NCBI GenBank assembly: GCA_965153455.1
Contig: OZ234499.1
Location: 2,777,731 to 2,841,730, forward strand
DNA from: Sphagnum compactum
Lineage: Eukaryota; Bryophyta; Sphagnopsida; Sphagnales
Length of the DNA stretch: 64,000 bases
Reading direction: 5' to 3'
Shown piece by piece: positions 36,560-48,690 of the stretch (the first letter of the stretch is position 1; each line of letters starts with the position of its first letter). A program made the position numbers and the translations under genes. The notes under the pieces are model-generated. The model was not told where the DNA came from. It saw only the letters and a program-made list of their open reading frames with translations, and did no database searches.

Positions 36560-37682
36560 GGCAAACACTAAACAAGAGCTACTAGTTAAATGTGACATTG
36601 GTCTTGACACAGTTGCAAGACAATGCCTAACAAGAAAAATATTTTCGAATTCTTTTGACTTTACCCAAACTATGATTAACATTTTTTTACACGATATATA
36701 TTTTTATGAAATTAAATGATTTAGTGGTTAAATTCTCTCCCTTCAACCAAAGATTAGAAAATTCATTTTTTTGTTAAAAAAAACTTTTCATAGATGAAAT
36801 GAACGAAAAAAATAGTCTATGAGCAATTTCTTCAAGTTTCATGCTTGAAGAAGAAAAAAACAAAACGGTAGTCCCAACCATGTTCCCCACGAAGCACCAT
36901 TCTTATAAGAGAAATGGGGAGCAACTTCCTGTAGGAAGAAAAGCAACATTAACCCAAGAAGCCACTTATCCTTGAGGAGCAAGTTTCAAATGTTTGAGGA
37001 AAAAATACAAAGGTACACTTTGCTCAAATCAAACATTTTTTATATCATTTAGAAAACTCTCATAATGTAAATAATGAAAGTGACTTTGCATTTTCAATTT
37101 GAAGCCATGATTTAAAAGTTATGACAAAAAAGAGACCCCTTGTATTTTTTTCCTCAAACATTCAGGAAATTGTTTCCATGGACAATTTAATCATCTTCAT
37201 AAATAAGTTGTTTTTTAGGGGAAGTTGACCTCAGAGCAACTTATTCCCCTTCTCCCTAAGCTGTTTTCCAAGGCAATTTAATCCCCTTTTTCTCCAAGAA
37301 AGTTGTTTCCTTTCCTTTCAATAAAGTTGCTCCATTGAGGAACATGGTTAGGATTGCCATTTTGTCTTCTTCTCCTCGAGGAAAGTCCCTTTTTCCTTGA
37401 GGCATGTAGCTTGAAAAAGTTGCAATAGGCTTTTTTTTTCAACATTAAAAAATTAAAATTTTGATAAAAAAAACCAAACCCTAGACCTTTTGGTTGAAGG
37501 GGGAAATTTTAACCATTAAATCATTTTTTTCTTTGAAAATATTGTGTAAAAGAAATTTAAAATGTTAATCATATTTGAATACAATAAAAAAAATCTAAAA
37601 TATTTTTGTTGTTGGACATTGTCTTCCAATTGCATCAAAACCGATGCCACATTTAACTCACAGCTATTGTTTAATGTTTGCC
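36560..37682. mobile_element. Foldback-type element with 200-430 bp inverted arms
   Basis: The left arm from 36,560 (GGCAAACACTAAACAA, GTTAAATGTG, AAGACAATG, ATATGATTAACATTTT-like, AATGATTTAGTGGTTAAA, CCCTTCAACCAAA) is matched in reverse by the right arm ending at 37,682. Weaker inverted similarity continues inward (AACCATGTTCC at 36,878 and GGAACATGGTT at about 37,340). There is no open frame. The structure fits a foldback or hairpin-type MULE derivative. Confidence 0.75.
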
Positions 37683-38370
37683 TTTACAACACTCGGTGGC
37701 CTAATATGTATTTGCACAATTGAGTCATAACAAGCTTCCAATGTATGGTTCACTAGTGGCCATTAGGTTCACTCCAGCCTAAAGCAAGCTCTCATTCACA
37801 GTGATTCATTATCTTTGCGTTAAAGTAATTAACACATTTATAAATGTGAATCCTGAGCTATGTACACTCCATTCCAAATATGTGCAAGAGGCTAAATACT
37901 CCTTAAGAAACTTTGTTTGTCACATTTTCAGGGTCGTCTTGTGTGCCGATTTTGTGCCCTCCATGGTGTTGTGTAAAGCTATGTTGAATGATTTTTTTGT
38001 TCTCCAAAAAAGAAAATTACATATTTTTTGTTGTACATGTTTTGCTATCCCACAGCTGAGTTTGAACTGAGCACCTCTCAATAAAAAGCATGAGTACCAA
38101 CCAGTAGCATACATTTATGCATCATCAAAAAGTAGTCGTATTTTTTATTTTACATATTAAAAGGGTCGTCAAACCTTGAGTGAAAACCTACAATTTAACA
38201 CAGAGTTGAGCTCTTTAGATAGAGCTCTTTGGGGGGTGTTTAGCATCTTCCATGTTCTACCACCATACACAATACATATCTACTCAACCCTAGGGTAAGG
38301 ACTAAGTGAACTACCTAGGGCCTGGGAGTCTCCTGTGGGAGTTGAATTCTTAGAACAACCTCATTCAAGG

Positions 38371-38706
38371 GGCCACAGTGAACCAGCAGCACCCACCAGC
38401 ACACCATCCATTGGATGCCCATTATTACTCAGTTGTGGATGAATCTCAACTGAGTTAATATTTGGTTTAACCTTGGTAGCCTATTTTGTAAGAAATAGGT
38501 CTCATATGTAGGTAGATAGGTAGGAAAATCTGTAACTAGTAAGTATGTAAATAAGTGCTATTTTTCACTACCTACCTACTAACAACCTTCCAACTGAGCT
38601 AACCACCATGATTAGCTATGGAACTGGAACCCAACAGAAAACTGTTTCCTGAACACTTACCATCCATCCTTCATGGTGCGCTGGTGGGTGCTGGTTCAGT
38701 ATGGCC
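38371..38706. mobile_element. 336-bp MITE with about 35-bp terminal inverted repeats
   Basis: The left end GGCCACAGTGAACCAGCA, continuing CACCCACCAGCACACCATCCA, is the complement of the right end GGTGCGCTGGTGGGTGC then TGGTTCAGTATGGCC, with small indels. Internal sequence includes repeated TAGGTAGATAGGTAGG-like motifs. There is no coding capacity. A half copy in reverse orientation is at 36,439-36,535. The flanks show no unambiguous target duplication. Confidence 0.8.
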
Positions 38707-39824
38707 GGGCAAGACCACACTTCACATACACTAGAAAAATTCTACCAGTTCTTTAGAGAGTTATGTGAGAATTTTATTCCCAAAGTAACTTGTGCAATGC
38801 AAGCAGGCTATTGATAGTTGGAATGAAGACATGGTGGGTCCTGAGTATTTTCATTCCATGGCTAACGTATAAGTCCTTTTTTTTGGAGTGCAAAAGTGTG
38901 TGTTTCCGAGTATTTCCCATGGCTAAGTTATATAAGCTTTTTTAGTGCAAAGTGTTGGAGACTTGAGTGTGTGTTGTTGCTATAGTATATATAATCCCTA
39001 ATAATCATTTGTGTTCAGAAAAGCCAGTTATAAGGATGCCATAATTCTGACAGCACCCACCAGGTTGGGAGAGTCTGGAGTGTTTATTTTGGACAGTCAG
39101 AAAATGCTTTCTTTAAGTCCTGGGCCCAAAGCCAAAAAAAATTGTCAAAATTTGAAGTTGAGGGGGATATTTTAGGGTTCCAACTAATTTCCTAAAAACT
39201 GAAGTTGGGGGGAGGGGAGGGGGGGGGAAGAAGAATAGTGCAATGGGTTAGGTTCTTATTTGCTTCTTATAGAGGGCCACCTGCTTGTATCTTTAAATAG
39301 GGCAAGATGAGCCAATTTGGTCATCCTATGCATGTGCTCGAGGTGGGGTTATTCTTGGTAAACTTGTATAGAGGGTAGACTTGCCACATCCGAGCTTTGC
39401 TTTTCAAACAAATGCATTTGTTTTGTCTCTGGGCACCTCCCCCTTCCTCCGTCGTCATCACCCAGGTTCCTGATCACAATAAAGATTTCACCCAATTATG
39501 ACAATTACCTAGTGTGTAAACCTCTGCACTTCAGCCTTCCTGAAATAATCATTACCTTTCCATCCTTCCCGAGGGTCATTTGAAGTTTCGGACAATTCCT
39601 TGAAGTTGCCATTTTATTCTTGTAACAACTCTTGGTGACGATGTTCTGAATCTCCCCAAAATACACTGTCCAACAACGGACAGACTTGTTGTGTAAACAT
39701 CATCACTTCCTTAACACCAAAGGTCTCTTGTCTTCTTGTCTTTTGAACATTGTCTTCGGGTTGAACCCACTCAACTACTAAAATTACATCTGAAAAAATT
39801 CTCTATGAATGTGATCACTCCCTA
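38707..39824. other. Intergenic DNA, no gene seen
   Basis: Includes a G-rich run at 39,204-39,231. No coding or RNA gene recognised. Confidence 0.5.
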
Positions 39825-39988
39825 CACTATATATTACAATTACAAGATGTGGTTGCAGTTCACTAGTCCTTATTTAATGTATCAGACAATTCATTGGGTT
39901 CTCATTAGATCTAATTTAATGAGATTAATGAATGCACTCAAAATTCAATGAAAGCACCAGACAAATAGAAACAAAATTTATTGTAGTG
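39825..39988. mobile_element. CACTA-type MITE, copy D, with CTA target duplication
   Basis: Starts CACTATATATTACAATTACA, ends TTTATTGTAGTG, and is flanked on both sides by CTA. The interior matches the family (ATGTGGTTGCAGTTCACTAG; CAATGAAAGCAC). The right terminus is partly repeated in a 49-bp tandem duplication that continues to about 40,070. Confidence 0.85.
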
Positions 39989-40070
39989 CTAATTTTCATG
40001 GTTATTAAATATAGAACTTACAAATTTTATTGTAGTGCTAATTTTCATGGATATTAAATATAGAACTTCA
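39972..40070. repeat. Tandem duplication of about 49 bp across the MITE D right end
   Basis: AAATTTATTGTAGTGCTAATT followed by TTCATGG.TATTAAATATAGAACTT occurs twice, nearly identical, and includes the terminal 12 bp of the MITE. The duplication therefore arose after the MITE inserted. Confidence 0.85.
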
Positions 40071-42217
40071 GTGGCTAGTGGAGTTCCTCATGTAAAGTCC
40101 AAAATTTACTTCACATTATCTTGATATCTACACTATATAGTTTGCCTTTAATTAACAAGGAACCCCATACTTTGATTTCATTAGGTCTTATGTAGAAAAA
40201 TGTCTTGCACTTAAAACCATCCACCATATAGCCTATGGTCAATTTTCACATTGAAAAGATGAATAATTATTTGTTTCAAAAACTTAATTTGTTTAAAAAT
40301 GTTGAAATCATTAATTTTCCATGATCTATCATGATATTGTCATATGAGTAGTGAAACTATTCAGAGTGTAGCCCGATGATAATTATAATGATTTTCAACA
40401 TGTCATTTTTTTCCTCCCCATGCAACATTGTGACTTTTCCCAATGGGACCTTGGGCAAACTTTTGAACAATCATTTATGATTTAAACCATACTATCAAAA
40501 TATCCTACTCAAAGTTTGTGGGGGCGGTCGACAACAACACCCCAATAGATTTTAACAAGGAACAAGAAAATGAAAAATGTGTTAAATTGGTTTGATCATT
40601 GTGAAGTCGATAGATAATAGACTATGAGCTAGGACTCGTGATCCAAGTCTTGCAAGTGGTGGTGAATCAAAAAATTTGGAAAATCAAGAATATAAAGGTT
40701 ATCGAAAAATCAAATAGCCACGAACATTGCTCAAAATCATAATTGTGAGATCAAAATTTGGCAAAATTCGTCAAAAATTCACTGGCAAATGTGATTCAAT
40801 AAGTAAATTCAATTAAAATATAAACTCAACCCCAATATTGGCAGCTCACACATTGGAAAAATAGGAGATTGAAAAATTATGATAAAAAAACTAACTTGCA
40901 ACTTGTATCTTTGTGAGGATAAAATGGATCCATAGAGAAAGGATTGGAAGATGGTACCTATAACTATGGTTAGATGGAAGGTTGATGGATGAAAATATGA
41001 CTAGAATCACTCTTTTACGGGGCCCATTGAAGTGATAATGATTAATTTTCATCCCAAATCATCCAAAAGCTAACTTAAAAAGTTAATGAATTTTATCCAA
41101 CTTTAATATACCATACATGAGGTCGCTGAAGTTTTATATTTGATTGCTCAATATAGAAGGATACTCAAATTTTTTAAAACTTTCACATCTCATCTATAGC
41201 CAAACTTGGTTAGATCATCTTATGAATGATGGCCACTTTAGCTACATTGCAACATTAATAAATGAAACATTGGGTTGGTATTGAGCCAGCTTATGTTATG
41301 AGGATTGGTAGCCCAAAGAATATTTAATGTATTGAAATGCTTCCCAAGCAATTCCCATTCAGTAAATGGTGTAATCTTGGAAAAACATTCCAATTTATCC
41401 AAATCATGAGTTTACTTAATATTACCTTCCTAAAGAAAAGAGTCTCAAATTGGCAGTATTATTTTTTAAATGAAAACGCAACCTTCACCATGCATGTTGC
41501 TATAGTGACCATATAGGTCTACAATGTTTAAAATGAAAGAATTTTGACATTTGATTGATGCATATGTACATTGCATATTGATTGCAAACTACATGGCAAG
41601 TCAATGCTAGCAAAGGTTCTTTGGGCAATAAATTGGAGGTGTATTGCATGTGGTATGATAGGGGGATCAAAACAATGATGTGTAAACCTAGAGCTCCAAA
41701 TGCATGTTTGTCCCTTTGTGAGGTGACATTTTTGGGGTTCACACATGCAACTTTTGTGCCACATAAGTTCGTAACATATGAATGCAACAATGTTTCATGC
41801 CAAATAATGAAAAAAAGGATACAATATGATAAACATATGATTTCATATATGGTAGTACCTTCGCAGCTTTGACACATGTTTGTCAAAAAATTAATTAATT
41901 TTGAAATTTTCATTTTGACAACTATAATTTTTTGAAATTTTAATAACTTCTTACATTTTTTATTTGAAAAAAATATGAAAATTTTAACATTTCTGAAAAT
42001 GATATTATTAATGTTGAGGCCGTCAAGGTAGTAAGGAAAATACCTAACCTATTAAAGATGTAGTTTGCCAAAAACAATTGGTCGAATCTTAATTTTTTGA
42101 AACTAAACATGTGGATTAAAAAACATGGAAATTAAATAGTAAACATGTAGGGTAGAATTGCTCATCATCAATTGCTAGCTCGTGATTGAATGTTTCTAGA
42201 TTTTTCTCATTTTTTAT
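40071..42217. other. AT-rich DNA with a possible hAT BED-finger remnant
   Basis: Around 41,580-41,770 (plus) frames give WRCIACG and then APNACLSLCEVT, loosely recalling the W-C-x2-C start and the C-terminal half of hAT BED fingers. A 137-codon minus frame overlaps the same DNA and is probably its shadow. Evidence is weak; nothing else recognised. Confidence 0.25.
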
Positions 42218-42742
42218 TTGTTTTGAATGATGTAAAGAATTATGAGAATGCCAAACTAAGCTTTAGATTATCTTTTTCAGCTCTAGAGACAAAGGATCAA
42301 CACAAGAGAAGCACAAAGAATGTCAAGATCACATTTTGTGTTTGTTAAAAAAATGATTTTTTATTTTTAGATTTCATTTTTATTTTTATTTTTGTTTGTT
42401 TGGAGTGATTTGAAAAGCTATATAGGTGTGTCCACCTAAGCTCTACATTGTCTCTTTAAGCTCCAAATGCAAAGGAACAAAATTAAAAAATCAAAAAAGA
42501 ATAAATGTGTTGAATTTTCAAATGTGAATTAAACCAATGATCAATTTTTCCTTGTCTATTTAATAACCATATTTTCCTTTTTTTTGTTTTGAATTATGTA
42601 AATGATCATAAGTGCACCAAGTTGAGTTCTAAGAAAGCCTTTCACTAGTAGAAAAACCCCATTTTTTTGACTTGTCTATCTAAGAAAAAATGGGGTTTTT
42701 CTACTAGTGTTTTGAGGTTGAAAGGCAAAGGAACAATGTCTT
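42218..42742. repeat. Three diverged tandem copies of a 175-190 bp unit
   Basis: Copies at about 42,218-42,310, 42,395-42,483 and 42,584-42,742 share TTTGAATGATGTAAA-like starts, CCAA..AAGCT.TA..TT.TCTTT and AAATGCAAAGGAACAA-like ends. The third copy is interrupted by the 67-bp hairpin MITE. Confidence 0.72.
42643..42709. mobile_element. 67-bp hairpin MITE (CACTA-type ends), TTT target duplication
   Basis: The arms CACTAGTAGAAAAACCCCAT plus T-run and A-run plus ATGGGGTTTTTCTACTAGTG are perfect complements around a short centre. TTT flanks both sides. Removing the element and one TTT restores the sequence expected from the tandem sister copy at about 42,450-42,483. Confidence 0.9.
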
Positions 42743-43164
42743 AGGATTCAAAGTTCTTCAAGAACTTAAGTGTTTGCTCACTAGCTTGTTTACCATAATA
42801 CTTGAAAAATGTTACAAATATCAATTAACACAATAATCAATGGATCATTCAAAATGGATGACTTTCAAATCAAAGAGGTTTAGCTTATAACCTAATATTT
42901 TGTGATTTTGACCATGTGCATACACTTAAAGTTGTGAAATAATGGTAGAGTGGATAGATACCCTTTTAATAAGAGCAACTCCACCTATCTAATGTCCAGT
43001 AAATTTTGGATGAAGAAAAGTCAAAACATGCCAGTTCTACTCAGTAAAATGGTTTTGGCCCAAAAAGTTTTCACATGATGGTTAGGTTAGCAAGGCACAA
43101 AAAAGCTTAACACATGTTGCTGATTGCCTAAATGGTTTGATTGGTCCAAGTGGGTGTCAATTGC

Positions 43165-43317
43165 ACTACTACAAAATGTGGGTGCAGTTCACTAGTCCCC
43201 ATTCACTAGACCAGTGAATTCACTACTTCTTCATTGGTCCCCGTTCACTACAACTAGTGAATTCACTCAAATTCCAGTGAAATCATTTGGCATATAGGGA
43301 CTCCTTTTGTTGTAGTG
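43165..43317. mobile_element. CACTA-type MITE, copy A, with TTG target duplication
   Basis: Begins CACTACTACAAAATGTGGG and ends TTTTGTTGTAGTG, with TTG directly flanking both sides. Length is 153 bp with no coding capacity. It is the best-preserved member of a four-copy family. A 3-bp duplication and CACTA termini are the known signature of the CACTA (En/Spm) superfamily. Confidence 0.92.
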
Positions 43318-43443
43318 TTGGTAGTCTTTCACCTTTTGCAATCCCAGTTTCACTTTCATGGGTGAGGTTGGGAGAAAGTAAATAACTATTGTTAAATGTG
43401 AGACACATTGTTGCATGGCCACATAATGGGCATGGGTGCAAAC

Positions 43444-45142
43444 CAAAGGTCTTGAATGCTACCGGTACGAAAGGACTACCCCATGTCACCATTACATCAT
43501 CCTTCCCCTCGCCCTCGTAACCTTCGGGCCCTCCATTTCCCTCCATGTGTAACAAGCCTTTCGTTCATCGACATGAATTACGTTCACATTACCTATTTTG
43601 CATAACAGACCATCGACATCCCCATCCCCATGGTACTCTTGTGCCATGCATGCCATACCACCATGTCCTCCCGTCGTCATGATGATGAACGTTTTCGCTT
43701 TAGGGCATCATCGTCATCCTTCGTCATTACGCATGTTTTGCACTTTGTATCACACAATCCTACAACGTCTCCTTCCATCATTTTTTTATGCACATGCGCC
43801 CATTGTTGAATGCTCTCGCAACAATTATGGTTATTTTTCAGTGCTTTTGTTGTTGATCGATTGCATCGATACAACTGCTATAGGTGTTTATACAACACCC
43901 TATCTAGGTGCATGCATTGCCTATTCGAAGGTCTCGCATTACTTGTAGTTTGCTTGTAGAAATTACATGTATTAATTTGGTCAAAGTTTTCAACATCTTG
44001 CATCTCCCAAAGCAATATGAGTCCCCCCTTCTTAATTAAATAGATGACAACTCCTTGATGTTTCTTGTATGTTTCTTGTAGGTGCTATTATTTCATCCGA
44101 TTTCAACTATGCTTAGGGACATTTTACGAAAGGTCTAGCTCTTCTTTGGGGTCTTCAGAGTAAAAGAGGTATGCATTGTTCAGTAGTTTCCTTTGTAACA
44201 TGTACATATTATTAAGTCTTCTTGTTTCCATGGTCTTTTTTGGTTTCTTGTCCTTTGTAACCTACAACTCATTTGAAACAAGGCATTCAATCATATTACA
44301 ATCGTAGGCTTTCCCTTATAACATGCATGCCCACGAATTGTCACCATTTTTTGTTGACAATGTCTTTGTGGTGCCTCTACAAATCAATTGAACCACATTT
44401 TGTAACCTACAATTCATTTCAACAAGGTATTCATTCTGAACAACCTTAATATATCCTTTGTAACATGCCCACAAACTATGTTTAATTCTTTATCTTGCCT
44501 AAATTGACCTATTCTATTAACTCAATCCTAATTGAAACATTAATTACTAAATGATTTTAATTCCAAGTAACATGTCCATGCCTTGTAACAAGCCCCATCT
44601 TACAATATTTTACCTTGTGATTCCTTTGATGGAATTTGTTTGATGGTGTTGTAACTAGGTCCACTTGCTTAGATAATACAATGATCCCAATTTCATGTAA
44701 CTTTTCAAAACATGTTTTGGAACATGTCCTCACTCATGAATTGTTGATCCTATACCTTGTTAGTTCGGGTATGTAACTTGTTTTGCCTTCTCTTGTAACC
44801 ACTCCCACTTGCCTTGATGTGGTCACTCCAATTATTTCATGTGACATCTGATAACATTTGAATGTTGTCCCTGCAGGTCCATTGAGCCACAATTGTAACT
44901 TGCAATTCATCTCAACAAGGTATTCAATCTATCTTCTGTAACATGCCCACAATCTGTGTACAAAATCTTAGGTGTAACATGGATCACTAGATAATGTCAA
45001 TCCCATCTTGTAATGTAACTTTTAGTTGTCTGGGGAAACTGGTTTGATGTTATTGTAACTAGTCCTCTTTACCTTGATAATATGATAATCCCAATTTGCT
45101 GTAACATCTAATAGTCTCTTCTAACTTGTGAAGGCTTCTTGT
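43444..45142. repeat. Left terminal inverted repeat of the Mutator-like element
   Basis: Pairs with 49,635-51,131. Its inner kilobase is dense in GTAACATG/GTAAC motifs (about 18 between 44.2 and 45.12 kb), often followed by CCCAC. Such clustered motifs are what a transposase-binding or promoter region could look like; that reading is inference. Confidence 0.85.
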
Positions 45143-46668
45143 AAGAAGAAATGCAAGAAAAATATTATCGAAAAAAGGGCAAGTGAAAAAGGTGGCATTG
45201 ATGTTAGTAAAACTTCACATTATGGGAAGGAGTTAATGGATCAACATAAAAAAACTTTGGAAGTAATGATGGGACGTGTTCAACAACCACATCAACGTCC
45301 TTTTAACTATGAGGACATTTGTTGGTGGAATGAATATTGTGTAACCCCACAACATGGTGTGGATGGCACATGCATTCAGAAAAAGGTTTATGTGGCATAT
45401 ATTCCATGGGACTGAGTTCATGATTTCTTGGCTGGGGAAGAAACAAAAGGGGATGTGAAGTTCAAATTCATCCAAAAAGACAATTGGGTCAATGAATATT
45501 TGAAAAATCCATGATCGAACAACTATTCTAGAAGCATGAGGTAAACCCACTAAGAGTTAGTGGTCCATAACATGTAACATGATTGTACATGTTATTTCAA
45601 AAACATACATAAAATAATCATGTAACAATTAAAACATGAACTAATATTGACTATCATTGTTCATTAAAGTTATGTGAAAGCATTACATTTGTTACAAATG
45701 CTGTACTTGTAGAACATAATGAACATATTATAAAGTGGGAATGTCAATTAGGTTTTATCAAACCATTTATTTCTAACATATAATATTGCATGCATGTTAG
45801 ATTAATGGGACATGCTATAATACATTTTAGTTTACACTATTAGGGTTTGTATGCATCCACCAATGTGTGTGATGGCACTGAATTCTATGCAGGTATCACT
45901 GTGAATATGGACCGATAGATTCTTCTAGCACCATGCAAATGCTCCAACCAATACGGCCTCCAAGAAAACCAAGAGGAAAAACAAAGGAAATGAGATTGTT
46001 AGCCAAGGGCATAAGGGTCCTTGAACTTCCATGAAAAGCCGAAGAGATTCACAAAAAACAGGGTGTTGTTGTTCATTCACTTTAAAAAGATTTTACCTTC
46101 ACCTGATAGTTCCTAAAGTTTCTTACCCCACTTTTCAACATGTCAACAAATTGGGTCTTGTTGTCCATGGTAATGTCAAATTTAGTTATAGGTTAGCATT
46201 CTAAGCCCATGTGTCAAAGGAAAGTAGATCCTTTGTTTTCGAAAACCTTCGCTTGGGCCTCTTTATCTATCAAGTTATGAACAAGCACAAATATCGAGTT
46301 ACGGAGATTATGGAGAACAATGGAGACCTATTAAGGGATTTTTTTTATGTGAGCAAGACATTCATACCTGGTAGGAAAGCTCGCAAAAGAAACCTACAAG
46401 AAAGATGAAAATGATGCAAAAGATGTTAAAATGTGGGTCATTGAAAATAGGGAAAAGGTTTTCTTCTACCAAGAATCTAATGTTCAAGTTGAAGGAAACT
46501 TGCATGATGGTAACATGCCTTTCACAATTGGCATACAAACTAAGTGGCAAAAGGAAATGATGCTACATCATGGACATGAAAGTGGTGTGTCTATTGATGT
46601 TACGTTTGGAACAAACGACAAAAAAACAACCATATCTCTTTACTTTAAGGATACATTGTTCCAGTAAC
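45128..46668 (+). pseudogene. MULE-type transposase, decayed
   Basis: Fragments in order: IPWDxVHDFLAGEETKGDVK near 45,405-45,460, YHCEYGPIDS near 45,895, a helical segment from 46,211, and then KMWVIENREKVFFYQESN and MPFTIGIQTKWQKEMMLHHGHES, followed by SIDVTFGTNDKK, ending at 46,666. The last block is the start of the MULE catalytic domain of plant SWIM-finger transposase-like proteins, where the first catalytic Asp lies in the DVTFGTN segment. The later catalytic residues and SWIM finger are missing. Several stops and frameshifts separate the fragments. The first codons lie inside the left inverted repeat. Confidence 0.78.
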
Positions 46669-47321
46669 ATGCAATATATGCAAATATCCTAATGTTTAGT
46701 GTGTGCATGTTAGAGGTCTTTCATTGTAACATATGTTGTTGTCTAGCTTCCAATTATAAATATAAACTTGTAACATGTACACGGAGTTTTGAAATGATGG
46801 GCACATTTCAAAGTCCTTGTACTAAGGAGTTTTGAAATTATGGCCATGTTTAACAAGGGGTTGTGAGATTATGGGCATGTTACACAGACCCCCTAACATG
46901 AAAAAAGGTAGTAGTTAGTGGCATGAAATAATCTAATATCATGTTACAAAACAATCTTAACCAAACTTAATGTTATGGATGCACACATAGGGTCCCAAAA
47001 CAAGGACAATAAAAGAGAGGATGCAAACAAAACCATAATAGACAGTTGGAAATGGGGATGTTACAGAAAGCTAAAAAGTTAGATTATGTGTTTGGAACAA
47101 CCTATTCCAATAGTGATGACCTAAACTAGACTTACATGATGCCAAAACCTTTACCAAAAAAAAAGATATAGTTACATTATGTACATGGAACATAACCTAA
47201 TTTGATGGCGTAAACAAAAGAAGAATGATGGCATGAATTAAAGTATAACATGATGCTAAACATATGTTACCAACAAATAGGCTAGAACCGGATGCTACAA
47301 ACACACATCGTATTAAACAAT
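46669..47321. other. Centre of the Mutator-like element, no coding seen
   Basis: Lies between the convergent 3' ends of the two decayed genes. It has a short tandem motif (GGAGTTTTGAAAT.ATGGGCA at 46,783-46,855) and otherwise AT-rich sequence. Confidence 0.5.
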
Positions 47322-48690
47322 TTAAATATAATTTGTGATGCTTACTTGATCCTTCATAGTCCATTGGCCAATTGACATTGAGAAGACGTTATCAACCCAT
47401 TTTGCCCAACCTCCTTCAGGGAGAGCCCGATATATTGCAAGTTGTTTCTTGAAATCATCAATAGAGTTACTCAACCAATCATACTTCCTCAACATATATG
47501 GGACTAAGCTAAACAATCCGGGTGGATGCTTGAAAGGAAGAGGTAATGGTGACTCCCATGAAACTGTAACCTATTCATGGGCCTCTACCTCCACACATTT
47601 CAAATATTGACTACGTGCATTTTCAAATTCTTCACCACTCCTCAGCCCCCCCAATTGAATTTCATGCTAGTTAGGAATTGGAATTATAGGCAAGGATTCA
47701 AGAGGATTTTTACCCTTTGAAGCACATCCCATCAGCTGAGTCAAGGACTTTGGAATAGTCCTAGGCCTTTTACTGGGAGGAAAAAGTGTAATAACTTCAA
47801 CTATAGAATATGTTGGTGGAACCTTGTCTTGGACATTTTGTTCACCTTGTAAGGCTAAGTGAACAAGATGCTGGTGCTTTTGTGTATGCCAATTTTCACC
47901 AGGCGCATATGTGTCAAGTTTACTGACATTTTGTTCATGTGTAGGTTCTGCAATTGTCCATGTGCAATGTTCTGCAATAGGTATAATCATCCTCATCTTC
48001 TGATGATGGCACATTCACTAGGGTAGACATTGTTTGTGCACCTCTATGTTGCCCAATTACCATTAATTGTTTCAATTTGAGCTTTGCTTTTGGCGGGACA
48101 CCCTTGGATACTTGTAGATGACTTGCCACAACGTTTGTGGATTCCAACTACAACCCAATGTTTGATGCAACTACCCTTGGATCAAATGTTGATGCTTGTT
48201 GTTTACGATTTATCTTTGATATAGACAAGCTCTAGAAATAGCCCTTTGAGACTTTTGAACTTGCACACTTGAACATCCACATGGTCTCCAATTTTAAGGG
48301 GCCCTTATTTAGGTCTTGTTTTACATCGAGTTCTAATTACATCCTTAGCTTGAAAAGCAATGCACAACCATTGTTACTCTCCATTGTGCATTTCATAAGC
48401 TTCAACGTTTGGGCATTACGTAGGTTAGGAAAAATAGGAAAAGGGATTTGGTTCTTTGTGCCTGGGTGAAATGGACCAAACTCACAGCTTTTAACCTTGT
48501 GGTCAAATAGCCTTAACTTACTAGACCATTTTCCCCCACAATATATGCATTGGAAGTCAAGGCGGTCCTTCTCTCCTTGTAGCAAAGGAACTTGAGTAGT
48601 TTGGGGATGTTCAAATAATTTGTGATAAAGCTTAAGGGTCACCCATTGTTTTACGAACTGCCCAAGATTTATTTTGACATAATACCTCAA
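47322..48690 (-). pseudogene. Second gene of the Mutator-like element, BED-like zinc-finger protein, decayed
   Basis: Minus-strand frames at 48,690-48,337, 48,147-47,667 and 47,516-47,322, separated by stops or possibly introns. The first contains CIYCGGKWSSKLRLFDHKVKSC, i.e. C-x2-C-x12-H-x4-C, resembling a BED/C2HC finger, within a compact domain preceded by LKLYHKLFEHP and followed by a hydrophobic segment. The later pieces are not recognised. It is convergent with the transposase and starts close to the right inverted repeat. It may be an accessory gene as mudrB is in MuDR, or a captured host fragment. Confidence 0.45.

Noticed and set aside
41500-41913. 137-codon minus-strand open frame
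   Set aside because: No family resemblance and overlapped by plus-strand frames. AT-rich DNA readily yields such frames.
43492-43680. 62-codon frame open in both inverted-repeat arms
   Set aside because: It exists twice only because the arms are copies; the peptides differ at about a quarter of positions with no sign of constraint.
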